Positions 16,576-25,388 of a DNA stretch of 64,000 bases are shown piece by piece. The translations under genes and the position numbers were made by a program. Under the pieces are notes generated by a model, which worked only from the letters and a program-made list of their open reading frames with translations, was not told where the DNA came from and searched no databases. The first letter of the stretch is position 1. Every line of letters starts with the position of its first letter. This stretch comes from Bin87 sp965115825 (GTDB lineage: Bacteria; Chloroflexota; Dehalococcoidia; Lucifugimonadales; UBA3495), in NCBI GenBank assembly GCA_965115825.1, contig OZ220464.1, forward strand, positions 1,054,001 to 1,118,000. The letters are read 5' to 3'.

Positions 16576-17361
16576 ATGGCTGCAACGGCAGTAGCAACCC
16601 GGCCGGCCATTCGCGCCATTGACGTCGGCGTCTATTATGGCTCCAACAAAGTCATTGAGGGCGTCAGCATGGATATGCCGGAAAACGAAATCACCGCCAT
16701 CATCGGCCCCAGCGGCGCCGGCAAGAGCACTCTGCTACGCTGCATCAACCGGCTGAACGACCTTATTGAGATCTTCCGTATGGAAGGCGAAATATGGTTC
16801 GGGGATTTCAACCTTTACGCCCAGGGATCCGATCCGACCCAGATACGATATCGTATCGGGATGGTGTTTCAGCGGCCCAACCCCTTTCCCAAGTCCATCT
16901 ATGACAACGTGGCGTTTGGCCCGCGCATTAATGGGTTCAGCGGCAATATGGACGATGTGGTTGAGGAGTCGCTGCAAGGCGCGGCGCTTTGGGACGAGGT
17001 GAAAGACCGGCTTAAGGAATCCGCTCTGGCTCTCTCCGGCGGCCAGCAGCAGCGGCTGTGCATCGCCCGAGCTTTGGCTGTGGAGCCCAGCGTCATACTG
17101 ATGGATGAGCCATGCTCCGCGCTGGACCCCATCGCCACCCTGGCCATAGAAGAGCTGATGCAAGAGCTGAAAAAACGCTACAGTATTGTCATCGTAACTC
17201 ACAATATGCAGCAGGCCGGCCGCGTCTCGGATAAGACAGCCTTCCTGATGCCCGACGAAAACCGAGTTGCACACCTCATCGAGTTTGGCGACACCCGAAC
17301 TCTGTTCACCAATCCTGCCGACGAGCGTACCGAAGCGTACATTACCGGACGGTTCGGATAA
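16576..17361 (+). CDS. pstB: Phosphate ABC transporter ATP-binding protein PstB
   Basis: A 261-residue ABC ATPase that powers PstCA. Walker A GPSGAGKST, signature LSGGQQQRLCIARAL, Walker B VILMDEPCSALDP and the switch His in VTHNMQQ are intact. The family loop MVFQRPNPFPKSIYDNV is present. It starts six bases after pstA with a strong AGGGGGG binding site. Length matches the family (about 255-260). Confidence 0.97.
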   Translation: MAATAVATRPAIRAIDVGVYYGSNKVIEGVSMDMPENEITAIIGPSGAGKSTLLRCINRLNDLIEIFRMEGEIWFGDFNLYAQGSDPTQIRYRIGMVFQRPNPFPKSIYDNVAFGPRINGFSGNMDDVVEESLQGAALWDEVKDRLKESALALSGGQQQRLCIARALAVEPSVILMDEPCSALDPIATLAIEELMQELKKRYSIVIVTHNMQQAGRVSDKTAFLMPDENRVAHLIEFGDTRTLFTNPADERTEAYITGRFG

Positions 17362-17411
17362 CCGACGCCGGCAAGACCTGGTTCAGCGCCGCGCTACCGG
17401 AGGGCCCTGAT

Positions 17412-18086
17412 ATGCTACGTTCAGACTATGACCGCGATCTGGCCGACTTGCAGACCCGCCTGGCTGAAATGGGCCGCCATGTCACATCCGCCACCCACCT
17501 CGCCCTCAGCGCCCTGGAAACCCAGAACGCAGACCTGGCCCGGCAGGTCATTGACGCTGACGATAACATCGACCGGCTACAGGACGAACTGGAAAGCAGG
17601 TGCGTAACCCTGCTGGCCACGCAGCAGCCCATGGCCACCGACTTGCGCTCCGTTATGTCCGCCGTGCACATCGGCGTGGAGTTGGAGCGTATGGGCGATT
17701 ATGCTGAGGGCATCGCCAAAATCTGCATCCGCATCAGCGACCAGCCGCTGTTGAAGCCTCTTATTGACATCCCGCGTATGGCAGATTTGGCGCTGAAAAT
17801 GCTGGATGAAAGCCTCCAGGCTTACGCAGAACGCGACGAATGGCTGGCGCGCAAAGTCTGCTCCGACGATGACGCCATCGACGACCTCTACAACCAGATT
17901 TACCGCGAACTGCTCACCTACATGCTCTCGGACCCCGGCACCATTGAACGGGCAACCTACCTCCTATGGGTGGCGCACAACCTGGAGCGGATCGCCGACC
18001 GCGCCACGAATATCGCCGAGCGTGTCCTGTGGCTGATTTCCGGCCATACGGTAGGCACCGGGGAGTTGAGCAAGTCCCTGCGCTAG
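17412..18086 (+). CDS. phoU: Phosphate transport system accessory protein PhoU
   Basis: A 224-residue all-helical protein with two repeated three-helix bundles, each holding the metal-binding E/DxxxD pattern (ELERMGDYAEGIAK and NLERIADRATNIAE). PhoU represses phosphate signalling and restrains Pst activity when phosphate is plentiful. GGAGGG lies seven bases before the ATG. It closes the pstCAB-phoU operon. No phoR/phoB pair is in view. Confidence 0.95.
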   Translation: MLRSDYDRDLADLQTRLAEMGRHVTSATHLALSALETQNADLARQVIDADDNIDRLQDELESRCVTLLATQQPMATDLRSVMSAVHIGVELERMGDYAEGIAKICIRISDQPLLKPLIDIPRMADLALKMLDESLQAYAERDEWLARKVCSDDDAIDDLYNQIYRELLTYMLSDPGTIERATYLLWVAHNLERIADRATNIAERVLWLISGHTVGTGELSKSLR

Positions 18087-18114
18087 GCCATTAAAATCGG
18101 GCCGACGCGGCGCG

Positions 18115-18143
18115 TTGACAATTCCCGACCGCGGGAGTATAGT
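18115..18143 (+). promoter_or_regulatory. Sigma-70-type promoter of the siroheme reductase operon
   Basis: TTGACA at 18115-18120 and TATAGT at 18138-18143 are separated by exactly 17 bases, the best promoter match in the window. Transcription would begin near 18150, leaving a leader of about 165 bases. Just downstream, TGCAAA occurs three times between 18147 and 18170, partly palindromic, a possible operator. Confidence 0.8.
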
Positions 18144-18149
18144 TTTTGC

Positions 18150-18289
18150 AAATGCAAAGTACCTGCAAAACCGACTGCCTGTGCACCTGTTCTTGTCCCC
18201 GCAAATTGGGGGCAGGCTTAACCTGATTTAAAATTACAGGCATCACCTGCGCCCACCGTTTTTGCCGATTGGCACGGTGGGTCTTTTCG
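18150..18289 (+). promoter_or_regulatory. Structured 5' leader with terminator-like hairpin (candidate attenuator or riboswitch)
   Basis: Three helices are visible. TGCCTGT (18176-18182) pairs with ACAGGCA (18236-18242), closing a domain. Inside it GTCCCC (18195-18200) pairs with GGGGGC (18208-18213). Next, CCCACCG (18252-18258) pairs with CGGTGGG (18275-18281) around a TGCC/GGCA inner stem, followed by TCTTTTCG, which looks like an intrinsic terminator 34 bases before the start codon. I cannot assign it to a known riboswitch class. Confidence 0.55.
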
Positions 18290-18314
18290 TGCCGCTACTC
18301 GGAGGAGGAACCTT

Positions 18315-20150
18315 GTGACCACCCAAGCGCAAAATCCAACCCAGGACGAAATTCACAACGCCAGCATGGAGCTGGCTCCCGACGCGCCCGGCATCATTCC
18401 CTTTATGGAGGATGAAATTCAGCGCTTTGACGCTGAAGTGGATCATTTCCGTTCCGGCGAGCTGGACAATACCGTTTTCACCCCCTTCCGGCTGCGCCAG
18501 GGCGTGTACGGGCAGCGCCAGGCCGACGTGCAGATGATTCGCGTGAAGCTGCCCGGCGGCATCGTTTCCGCCGACCAACTGGACTGCTTAGGCGACATAG
18601 CCGAACGCTATGCGCCCTTGCAGAAAGGCCACATAACCACTCGGGAGAACATCCAGCTGCACCATATTCCCCTTGAGCAAACCTCTGAAGTGCTGCGGCT
18701 TCTGGGCGCTGTGGGCTTGTCCACGCGCGAAGCCTGCGGCAACACCGTGCGCAACGTGGTCGGCCCGCCAACCGCCGGCGTCAGCCCCGAAGAGGTCTTT
18801 GACCCTACCCCTTACCTCACGGCCTACGTCCGCTTCGGCGTCCGCCATCCCATTACTCAGAACTTCCCCCGCAAGTTCAAGTCGGCCTTTACGGGCAACG
18901 ACCAACGGGATGAAGTGGCCGCCGCCATCCAGGATTTGACCTTCGTGTCGCAGTACAAGGAGATTGACGGCGAACAGCGCAAGGGTTTCAAGGTCTATTG
19001 CGGCGGCGGGACTTCCATTATGCCCCGGCTGGCCAAACCCCTCTACGAATGGGTATCCGAAGACGACTATCTCCGCGTGGCGTTGGCGGTGTGGACGGTA
19101 TTCAATAACGCCGAAATCCTGCGCAAGAACCGCATGATGGCCCGTCTGAAGGTACTCATTGACAAGATTGGCCTGGACGAGTTCCGCACCATGGTGGACG
19201 CCGAGCTGGAGAGCATAGGCCCCATTGATTTCCGCCCGCTGACGGCCGCCGAGGAAGCCCACCGCGAAACTCCGCCCGACCAGCCGGCCTCCGCCAACGG
19301 AGACAACGGCAGTCCGGAGTACCAGGCCTGGCTCAAATCCAACGTAGAATGGCAGAGACAGGACGGCTACCACGTCATCTACGTCAAGACGGTGCGCGGC
19401 GACCTCACCCCGGCCCAGTTTCGCGGGTTGGCCAACATCGTCCGCAAGTACACGGGAGGAAAAGCCCGGGCCACTCAAGAGCAGAACATTGTCCTGCGCT
19501 GGGCGCCTACCGGCTACCTGCCCGACGTCTGGCAGGCGCTGCGGGATTTGGACCTGGCCGAGGCTGGTCACAGCCACATCACCAACATAGTATCCTGCCC
19601 CGGCACCGACAGCTGCAAGCTGGGCATCACAGCCTCAATGGGCCTGGCCAAGGCGCTGCGCGAGGAGATGGCGGGCTGGAACGGCTTGGCCGACGATGCT
19701 GGGGTAGGCGACATCCGAATCAAGATGAGCGGCTGCCCCAACGGGTGTGGCCTGCACCACATCGCCAACATCGGCTTCCACGGCGCCGCAGTCAAGGGCG
19801 TGGACGGCCAGCAAATCCCGTCCTACGAACTTTTCCTGGGCGGCAACTACGGCGATAATCTGGTCGAGGATTCCCGCATCGGAACTCGAGTTCCCAAGGT
19901 AAAGGTGCCGGCCAAACTGGCGCCCGCCGTGTTGAAAGACATCGTTACCTACTACAAGGATAAGCGAGCCGATGAATCCGAAGGGTTCAACGCTTTCCTG
20001 GATCGGGTGGGTCTGGCAGAGATGACCTCGGTGGCGGCCCGCGCCCAGGAAGCGGGCCACGAAGCCGAGGGCGGCGGCGAAATGTACTATGATTGGGAGC
20101 GCACCAACCAGTACGTGCTGGAACGGGGCGAAGGCGAGTGCGCCGTCTAG
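18315..20150 (+). CDS. Ferredoxin-type nitrite/sulfite reductase (siroheme, 4Fe-4S)
   Basis: A 611-residue assimilatory siroheme reductase, catalysing six-electron reduction of sulfite to sulfide or nitrite to ammonia. It has the duplicated half-domain architecture. The coupled siroheme/[4Fe-4S] site is formed by CPGTDSCKLG and SGCPNGCGLHH. The siroheme-binding segment KGHITTRENIQLHHI and the following TREACGNTVRNV are also present. The GTG start at 18315 follows GGAGGAGG. The downstream hemD fits siroheme supply. Sequence alone does not decide between nitrite and sulfite; no neighbouring nitrate or sulfate genes help. The leader suggests regulated expression. Confidence 0.92.
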   Translation: MTTQAQNPTQDEIHNASMELAPDAPGIIPFMEDEIQRFDAEVDHFRSGELDNTVFTPFRLRQGVYGQRQADVQMIRVKLPGGIVSADQLDCLGDIAERYAPLQKGHITTRENIQLHHIPLEQTSEVLRLLGAVGLSTREACGNTVRNVVGPPTAGVSPEEVFDPTPYLTAYVRFGVRHPITQNFPRKFKSAFTGNDQRDEVAAAIQDLTFVSQYKEIDGEQRKGFKVYCGGGTSIMPRLAKPLYEWVSEDDYLRVALAVWTVFNNAEILRKNRMMARLKVLIDKIGLDEFRTMVDAELESIGPIDFRPLTAAEEAHRETPPDQPASANGDNGSPEYQAWLKSNVEWQRQDGYHVIYVKTVRGDLTPAQFRGLANIVRKYTGGKARATQEQNIVLRWAPTGYLPDVWQALRDLDLAEAGHSHITNIVSCPGTDSCKLGITASMGLAKALREEMAGWNGLADDAGVGDIRIKMSGCPNGCGLHHIANIGFHGAAVKGVDGQQIPSYELFLGGNYGDNLVEDSRIGTRVPKVKVPAKLAPAVLKDIVTYYKDKRADESEGFNAFLDRVGLAEMTSVAARAQEAGHEAEGGGEMYYDWERTNQYVLERGEGECAV

Positions 20151-20168
20151 ACGACGGTTCGCGGCAGT

Positions 20169-21014
20169 ATGGCTAAGGCATCCCTTGATGGAAGAGCGCT
20201 GGCCTTCGTCGAAGCGCGTATGCCCGACGAAATGGCCAGCCTCATCCGGCGACACGGCGGCGTGCCTCTGGCCGCCCCGGTAATGCAGGAGCACTACCGG
20301 CAGGACAGCCCGGAAGTGCGCCAAGCCATTACTGACGTGTGCAATGGGAAGGTAGCAGTTGCCATTTTCCTAACCGGCGTGGGCGCCGACGCGATGATGG
20401 GCATTGCCGACGGCATGGGCGTACTGACGGAGTTTGAGGATGCGCTGCGGACAATCACCGTAGTAGCCCGCAGCCCCAAGCCGGGGCGCGTCTTGCGTCG
20501 CCACAAAATCCCCATCGCCATTATGCCGCCGGAACCCTATACCTCGTCGGACTTGACCGGAGCGATGGGCGGGCTCTCCCTCGGCGGCAAGCGGGTTATA
20601 TTCCAGCGCTATGGCGGCCCGGATTCCGAACTGCCGGCCTACCTACGCGAACAGGGCGCGGATTTCCAGGAGCTGACCCTGTACGATTGGGGGCTGCCTG
20701 ACGACCGCAGCCCGGTGTTGAGGCTCATTGACAGCATGGAGCAAGGGCAGGTTGACGCGCTGGCGTTCACCAGCCGGCCGCAGGTTCCCAACTTGCTGCA
20801 AATCGCCGCCGATGCCGGGCGGGAAGGGGCCTTACGCGATTGCCTGGCCGGCTCGGTAGCTGTGGCATCGGTGGGGCCGGTTTGCAGCCGCAAGCTGCGC
20901 GAATGCGGCATCGATGTGGACGTTGAACCGGCACACCCGCACATGGGCAATCTAGTGCTGGCGGTGGCGGAGTACTTCGCTGCCGCCCGAATCGCGCCAA
21001 ACGAGCAACACTAG
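20169..21014 (+). CDS. hemD: Uroporphyrinogen-III synthase
   Basis: A 281-residue two-lobed protein that cyclises and inverts hydroxymethylbilane to uroporphyrinogen III, the branch point for siroheme and heme. The family is weakly conserved, but FLTGVGADAM, VVARSPKPGRVLRR, DALAFTSRPQVPNLL and ASVGPVCSRKLRECGI sit at the expected places. It begins 18 bases after the siroheme reductase and is probably cotranscribed, which fits a role in siroheme supply. The ribosome binding site is weak. It ends four bases into the convergent gene. Confidence 0.88.
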   Translation: MAKASLDGRALAFVEARMPDEMASLIRRHGGVPLAAPVMQEHYRQDSPEVRQAITDVCNGKVAVAIFLTGVGADAMMGIADGMGVLTEFEDALRTITVVARSPKPGRVLRRHKIPIAIMPPEPYTSSDLTGAMGGLSLGGKRVIFQRYGGPDSELPAYLREQGADFQELTLYDWGLPDDRSPVLRLIDSMEQGQVDALAFTSRPQVPNLLQIAADAGREGALRDCLAGSVAVASVGPVCSRKLRECGIDVDVEPAHPHMGNLVLAVAEYFAAARIAPNEQH

Positions 21015-21445
21015 TCAAAGCCTGCAATCCGTGTGTTTTCCGACACAAGATTGCACTCGTAATCCCAAATCGTCTGAACCTCAGTAATTGTCTCGGTCCC
21101 GAACGCGTTCTTCCGCGATACAGGATAGTAGTAAACTTTGGGAAAAGAGCTCGGTACTGCGGTGAGTTCGGAACTCCACCCAAAACGAGCGTCCGTAGAA
21201 TTCCAAATGTCAGGAGCACCGTAAGAAAGGCGGTTCAAGCCAAACACGTAGGATTTACTTCCGCATTTAGCAATCTCCCAATCGTCCATCGCCGTCATGG
21301 AATCTTCTTGGGCGTCATCGCCTTGCAACAGGCAAACGTTGCAAGTGACTACGAATATCAAGGCGACAGCGACAATAGCTAGGCAACCCCATTTGGCGTT
21401 CCTTTTACTAGCGTCTTCCGCGGACTGGTCATTCTCCTGAGCCAT
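21011..21445 (-). CDS. Small single-pass membrane protein, unknown
   Basis: A 144-residue product with a polar N-terminus, one membrane helix at about 26-46 (WGCLAIVAVALIFVVTCNV) and a soluble C-terminal domain of about 95 residues containing two later cysteines. I do not recognise a family. The start at 21445 follows GGGAGG by eight bases; the open frame extends upstream through the cupin gene but is not used. It is the last gene of a radC-cupin-this series. The orientation suggests an extracytoplasmic C-terminal domain. Confidence 0.6.
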   Translation of the reverse strand: MAQENDQSAEDASKRNAKWGCLAIVAVALIFVVTCNVCLLQGDDAQEDSMTAMDDWEIAKCGSKSYVFGLNRLSYGAPDIWNSTDARFGWSSELTAVPSSFPKVYYYPVSRKNAFGTETITEVQTIWDYECNLVSENTRIAGFD

Positions 21446-21479
21446 CGACCTTCCTCCCAATGGTTGGATGTGGCACTGT

Positions 21480-21812
21480 TTAGTACTTGAACTCCTCACG
21501 CACCGGGCTGAAAATGTCCAGCGCGAGGGCTTTGGCAGATTGGCCTTTGGCGTAGTGTTCCACGTTGCCGGGGATGATGTACATATCGCCGGGCTTGAGC
21601 AGGCGAACCTCGCCGCCGATTCCCATCTCCAGCTCGCCTTCAACGATAATTCCGCCCTGCTCGTGGGGGTGCGTGTGCAGAGGAACCGTGGCGCCGGCGT
21701 CCACCTCCACCAGGGAGAACAACATCTGCGCGCCCCAGAAAGTACGGGTGCGCGCGCCTTCCGCCAGCTCCTTGTAGCCGCGGCCTTCCGGTTGCAGGAA
21801 ATAGTCGTTCAT
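21480..21812 (-). CDS. Small cupin-domain protein
   Basis: A 110-residue single cupin barrel. PLHTHPHEQGGIIVEGELE is cupin motif 1 with metal-binding His and Glu; PGDMYIIPGNVEHY is motif 2 with the third His. Such proteins bind a divalent metal and act as small isomerases, dioxygenases or sensors; no specific substrate is apparent. AAGGAG lies nine bases before the ATG at 21812, favouring this start over one at 21845 that would overlap radC. Confidence 0.85.
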   Translation of the reverse strand: MNDYFLQPEGRGYKELAEGARTRTFWGAQMLFSLVEVDAGATVPLHTHPHEQGGIIVEGELEMGIGGEVRLLKPGDMYIIPGNVEHYAKGQSAKALALDIFSPVREEFKY

Positions 21813-21831
21813 TATGTTATCTCCTTGACGC

Positions 21832-22725
21832 TCAGGCCGGGTCAAAGCCCAGCCCTTTTTCTTTCAGGCTGGCGAACCGCCCGGCCTGGCCGATAACCAG
21901 ATGGTCCAGCAACTCGATGCCCATCAGCTTGCCGGCGGCTACCAAATCGCGGGTTATAGCTACGTCTTCGGGGCTGGGAGTCGGGTCGCCGGAAGGGTGG
22001 TTATGAACCATAATAATAGACGGCGCGTTCATGCGGACTGCGGGACGCAGCACCTCGGCGGGACGCACCGCGCTGCTGTTCACCGTGCCGATATAAATGG
22101 TGCGCCTGGCTATCACCTGATTGCGCGTATTCAACAGCAGCACAATCAGATTTTCCTGGGCCAGCAGCTCCATTTCCGCCGATACCAGATTGGCCGCGTC
22201 CTGTGGGCATGAAATCTGCGCCCTCTCCTCCGGGGCCAGCGATGCGATGCGTCGGCCCAGTTCCAGCGCCGCCATAATCTCGCAGGTTTTAGCGTCGCTC
22301 AACCCGCGCTGGTCGCACAGTTCGGCATACTCGGCGCGAGCCAGGCCGGCCAACCCCTCAAACTCCGTGAGGATGCGCATAGCGAGGCTGATGGCGTTTT
22401 CGCCGGCAATGCCGGTGCGCATGAGAATGGCGACCAGCTCGGCGTTGTTGAGATAGCGCGGGCCGTACTCTCGCAACCGTTCCCGGGGTCGTTCGCTGGC
22501 CGGCAGTTGGCGGATAGTAGGCTGGTACGAAACGGCAGCCGGACGACGGGGAGCTGCTTCCGACTCGGCCTGACTTTCCGGAACCGCTTCCGAGTCGGAG
22601 GGCGGCGCAGCGTCGCCAGATCCTTTAGGGGCCGTCACCGGCGCGCCGGCCATAATCCTCTCTAGATCGGCCAGAAAATCGTCAAGTTCATCTGTTGCAG
22701 CGGGCGACCCGGTAGTTACCATCAT
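21832..22725 (-). CDS. radC: RadC-family JAMM/MPN protein
   Basis: A 297-residue protein. After a low-complexity acidic, Pro/Ala-rich N-terminal region of about 80 residues comes a helix-hairpin-helix-like part (YLNNAELVAILMRTG) and the RadC metalloprotease-like domain with HNHPSGDPTPSPED. The role of RadC is unsettled; the old DNA-repair assignment is disputed. The N-terminal extension is longer than usual (typical length about 225). It lies upstream of the cupin gene by 19 bases. Confidence 0.9.
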   Translation of the reverse strand: MMVTTGSPAATDELDDFLADLERIMAGAPVTAPKGSGDAAPPSDSEAVPESQAESEAAPRRPAAVSYQPTIRQLPASERPRERLREYGPRYLNNAELVAILMRTGIAGENAISLAMRILTEFEGLAGLARAEYAELCDQRGLSDAKTCEIMAALELGRRIASLAPEERAQISCPQDAANLVSAEMELLAQENLIVLLLNTRNQVIARRTIYIGTVNSSAVRPAEVLRPAVRMNAPSIIMVHNHPSGDPTPSPEDVAITRDLVAAGKLMGIELLDHLVIGQAGRFASLKEKGLGFDPA

Positions 22726-22804
22726 CTTCTCCGGTACATATAGCGTCGCGCCGGACAGTCTAAACGCACGGCCGGCGATTGCGCTACGGCCTGCGGTCAG
22801 TAAA

Positions 22805-22891
22805 TCACCTGTCCGGCGGAGCTTCCTGAGCGTTCAGGGCTTCAATCATGGCGGCGCCGCTTTCCGTTTGAGGTACGGCAGGGGCGAACAT
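22805..22891 (-). CDS. Possible 28-residue small ORF coupled to the ThDP gene
   Basis: The stop of the ThDP enzyme gene reads TGATG, so an ATG overlaps it by one base and opens a 28-codon frame ending in TGA at 22805. No separate ribosome binding site and no recognisable motif. The rest of 22726-22890 shows nothing. It may be chance. Confidence 0.15.
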   Translation of the reverse strand: MFAPAVPQTESGAAMIEALNAQEAPPDR

Positions 22892-24537
22892 CAGTCAAAG
22901 CGGAATTTTGAGAAGGTGCCTTCCTCTTTGGTGATGAACTCCAGCAGGGCCGGGCGGCCGTCGGCGTTGGCCTGCATCGCCCGCTGCATGGCCGGCTTGA
23001 TTTCGTCGGGGGTGTGGATCTGTTCGGCGTAGGCGCCCAATGCGACGGCTACCTGATAGAAGTCGCCGCTGAGGTCTTTGAGGCCATAACGCTCCACGGC
23101 GGTGGGGATACGGCTGTCGGGGTAGATGGCCATGGTGGAGTTATTCATCACCACGGTGGTGATGGGTATGTTGGCGCGAACGGCGGTTTCGACGTCCAGG
23201 CCCACCATACCGAAAGCGGCATCGCCCATGAAGTTGATGACCATTTTCTCCGGAGCGGCCATTTTCGCGCCCATAGCCAGGCCCAGGCTATAACCCAGTT
23301 GTGTGGACTTGCCCCAGCCGATGAAGCTGCGCGGCGCGCGGGCTTCCCAGAAGGGCGACACCTGCTCGCGGGGGCTGCCCGACTCGTGGGTGACGATGGT
23401 GTTGTCCAGGTCAACGGTGTGCATGATGTCCCACACCACGCGGTAAGGGTTCAGTGGAACTTCGTCGCTGGTGAGACGCGGCAGCCATTCGGCCAGCCAC
23501 GCTTCGCGGCTGGCGGCGATTTCGGAGGCCAGCTCCTGGTTGGGCGCGCGCTGCTGGGCGCCTTGGGATTTCAGCTCGTCGATGAACTGGCGCAGGGCCA
23601 GCTTGGCGTCGCCCAGGATGGGGTACTCGGTGCGGTAGTCCTTGTTGATGTCGCCCTCGCTGTTGGTGAGGTGGATCAACGTTTTGCCGGGAGGGATCGG
23701 CACGGTGAAGCTGCTCTTGGTGAAGCTGACGCCGATGCCAAACACCACGTCGGCGTTGGTCAGGAACCGATGCACCGGCCCGGTCTGGCTGGAACCGCCT
23801 ACGCCCAGGGACAGCGGATGATTCTCCGGGAAAGCGCTCTTGCCTTCCAGCGTGGTCATCACGGGGATTTGCAGAAACTCGGCCAGCTCGAGCAATTCGT
23901 CGGCAGCCTCGGCGTACAGCGCTCCCTGGCCGGCGATTATCACCGGACGTTGGGCGGACAAAAAACCGCGGGCGGCGCGGGTAACGGCGGCCGGGTCGGC
24001 GGCAACGCGCATAGGTACGGGCGGAACGTAGTCGAAATCCTCTTCGCTGATTTGGTCGGAAACCAGGTCGGAGGGGATTTCCAGCAGCACCGGGCCGGGC
24101 TTGCCGGAGCGCAACTTGGTGAAGGCCTGGCGGAACAGCTCGGGTACGCGGTCGGCAAAGTTGACGTGGGCCGCCCATTTGGTGATGGACTCGTAGGCGC
24201 GGACGGGATGGAAATTAGGTTCCACTCCGATGCGATTGCGCGCAACGCCGGCCGGCAGCACCAGGATAGGCACGGAGTCGGCGTAAGCCTGGGCCACACC
24301 ACCGAAGGCATTTTCGGCGCCGGGGCCGTTCTGGGCCAGGAAAATGCCGGTCTTCCGGCCATTGGTAACGCGGGAAAACCCGTCGGCCATGTGTACGCCG
24401 GTGCGTTCCTGCCGGCAGACTACGGGCCGGATGCCGGCGATGGCGGCGGCCTCAATCAGCGGGTTGGAGGGCATTACGCCAATCCATTCCACGCCTTCCA
24501 TTTTCAAAACGTTGGCTACAGCGGTAACTCCGTCCAC
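22891..24537 (-). CDS. Thiamine diphosphate-dependent enzyme, acetolactate synthase-like
   Basis: A 548-residue three-domain ThDP enzyme. The N-terminal Pyr domain has the catalytic Glu in CRQERTGVHMADG; a central domain follows; the C-terminal domain has GDAAFGMVGLDVETA and a later NN pair, the Mg/ThDP motif. It is of the acetolactate synthase / benzoylformate decarboxylase type, but without an adjacent small regulatory subunit it is not convincing as biosynthetic IlvB. A 2-oxoacid decarboxylase or carboligase is likely; substrate unknown. It is the last full gene of the minus-strand series beginning at 29571. Confidence 0.85.
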   Translation of the reverse strand: MDGVTAVANVLKMEGVEWIGVMPSNPLIEAAAIAGIRPVVCRQERTGVHMADGFSRVTNGRKTGIFLAQNGPGAENAFGGVAQAYADSVPILVLPAGVARNRIGVEPNFHPVRAYESITKWAAHVNFADRVPELFRQAFTKLRSGKPGPVLLEIPSDLVSDQISEEDFDYVPPVPMRVAADPAAVTRAARGFLSAQRPVIIAGQGALYAEAADELLELAEFLQIPVMTTLEGKSAFPENHPLSLGVGGSSQTGPVHRFLTNADVVFGIGVSFTKSSFTVPIPPGKTLIHLTNSEGDINKDYRTEYPILGDAKLALRQFIDELKSQGAQQRAPNQELASEIAASREAWLAEWLPRLTSDEVPLNPYRVVWDIMHTVDLDNTIVTHESGSPREQVSPFWEARAPRSFIGWGKSTQLGYSLGLAMGAKMAAPEKMVINFMGDAAFGMVGLDVETAVRANIPITTVVMNNSTMAIYPDSRIPTAVERYGLKDLSGDFYQVAVALGAYAEQIHTPDEIKPAMQRAMQANADGRPALLEFITKEEGTFSKFRFD

Positions 24538-24588
24538 GGTATGGTTCCTCCAATTTCTGGTTCAGATGGGATGTTGCGAATGGGTAAG

Positions 24589-25302
24589 TCAGGCAATTTT
24601 CTTAATGAACTCGTCCAGAGCGCTGTTGAATTCGGCCGGTTTTTCTACCATTGGAAAGTGCCCGGCGTCGGTCATCTTGACCAGATTTGAGCCGGGGACA
24701 GCGCGGTGGATTTCTTCTTCGTAGTCGCCGGTAGCCAGCGGGTCGTCCACGCCTTGAATCAGGAGGAGCGGCGTTTGCAGCGTGTGGATGCGGTCGCGCA
24801 CATCAAAGCGGTCGATGACCACCAGGTCGCGGTACTGCGCCACCGGCCCCACTTCCCGATGTCGTTGCAGCAGATTGGCGCGCAGCTGCGGTTCGATGAA
24901 GTGCATGATGCCGTCCATCATGCTCAGCCATTTCTCGTAGGTTTCCGCATCCTCGGCGGCGTCCAGGCGGAGCTGCAGATCCGGCGGGCGGCGCTGCTTG
25001 GGACGCATGGCAATGGTCATCAGAGCCAGGCCTTTCACCTCATCGGGGTAGTCCAGGGCGTATTGCAGCGCAATGCAGGCGCCCAGGGTGAACCCGCACA
25101 GTAGCAAATCCCGATTGTGGCCCTGTCCGTGCAGCCAGCCCCGCAGCCAGTCGGCGTAACGTTCCACGCTGCCGCACGGCGCGCCGTCCAGGTGTCCGGG
25201 CAGATGTGGCGCAAGGCTGCCGGGATAGTGGGCAAGCTGGTTCACGTAGGAATCGGCGCATCCGCCGGCGCCTGGGCCGTGAATAAAAACCAGTTGCGTC
25301 AT
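24589..25302 (-). CDS. Alpha/beta hydrolase-fold protein with Thr at the nucleophile position
   Basis: A 237-residue alpha/beta hydrolase: oxyanion-hole FIHGPGAGG near the N-terminus, nucleophile elbow GFTLGA at 70-75, acid residue in LLIQGVDDPLA and His in DAGHFPM. The elbow normally reads GxSxG; here T72 replaces Ser. This could be a Thr-nucleophile variant or a non-hydrolytic member. It lies between the ThDP enzyme and a PPOX protein. Substrate unknown. Confidence 0.82.
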   Translation of the reverse strand: MTQLVFIHGPGAGGCADSYVNQLAHYPGSLAPHLPGHLDGAPCGSVERYADWLRGWLHGQGHNRDLLLCGFTLGACIALQYALDYPDEVKGLALMTIAMRPKQRRPPDLQLRLDAAEDAETYEKWLSMMDGIMHFIEPQLRANLLQRHREVGPVAQYRDLVVIDRFDVRDRIHTLQTPLLLIQGVDDPLATGDYEEEIHRAVPGSNLVKMTDAGHFPMVEKPAEFNSALDEFIKKIA

Positions 25303-25388
25303 AAACGGGAACCTCGCTGGCGGCTGGAATTGCGGGCATTCTAGGGGCGACGGAGCGACGGGTCAAGGCGCAGTGGTCAGTCAGAGCG

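Noticed and set aside
22891..24537. Biosynthetic acetolactate synthase ilvB
   Set aside because: No small regulatory subunit or ilv genes nearby, and the sequence fits the broader ThDP family equally well.
23014..24690. Long plus-strand open frame opposite the ThDP enzyme
   Set aside because: Gly/Ala/His-rich shadow frame; the minus strand encodes a complete ThDP enzyme with cofactor motifs.
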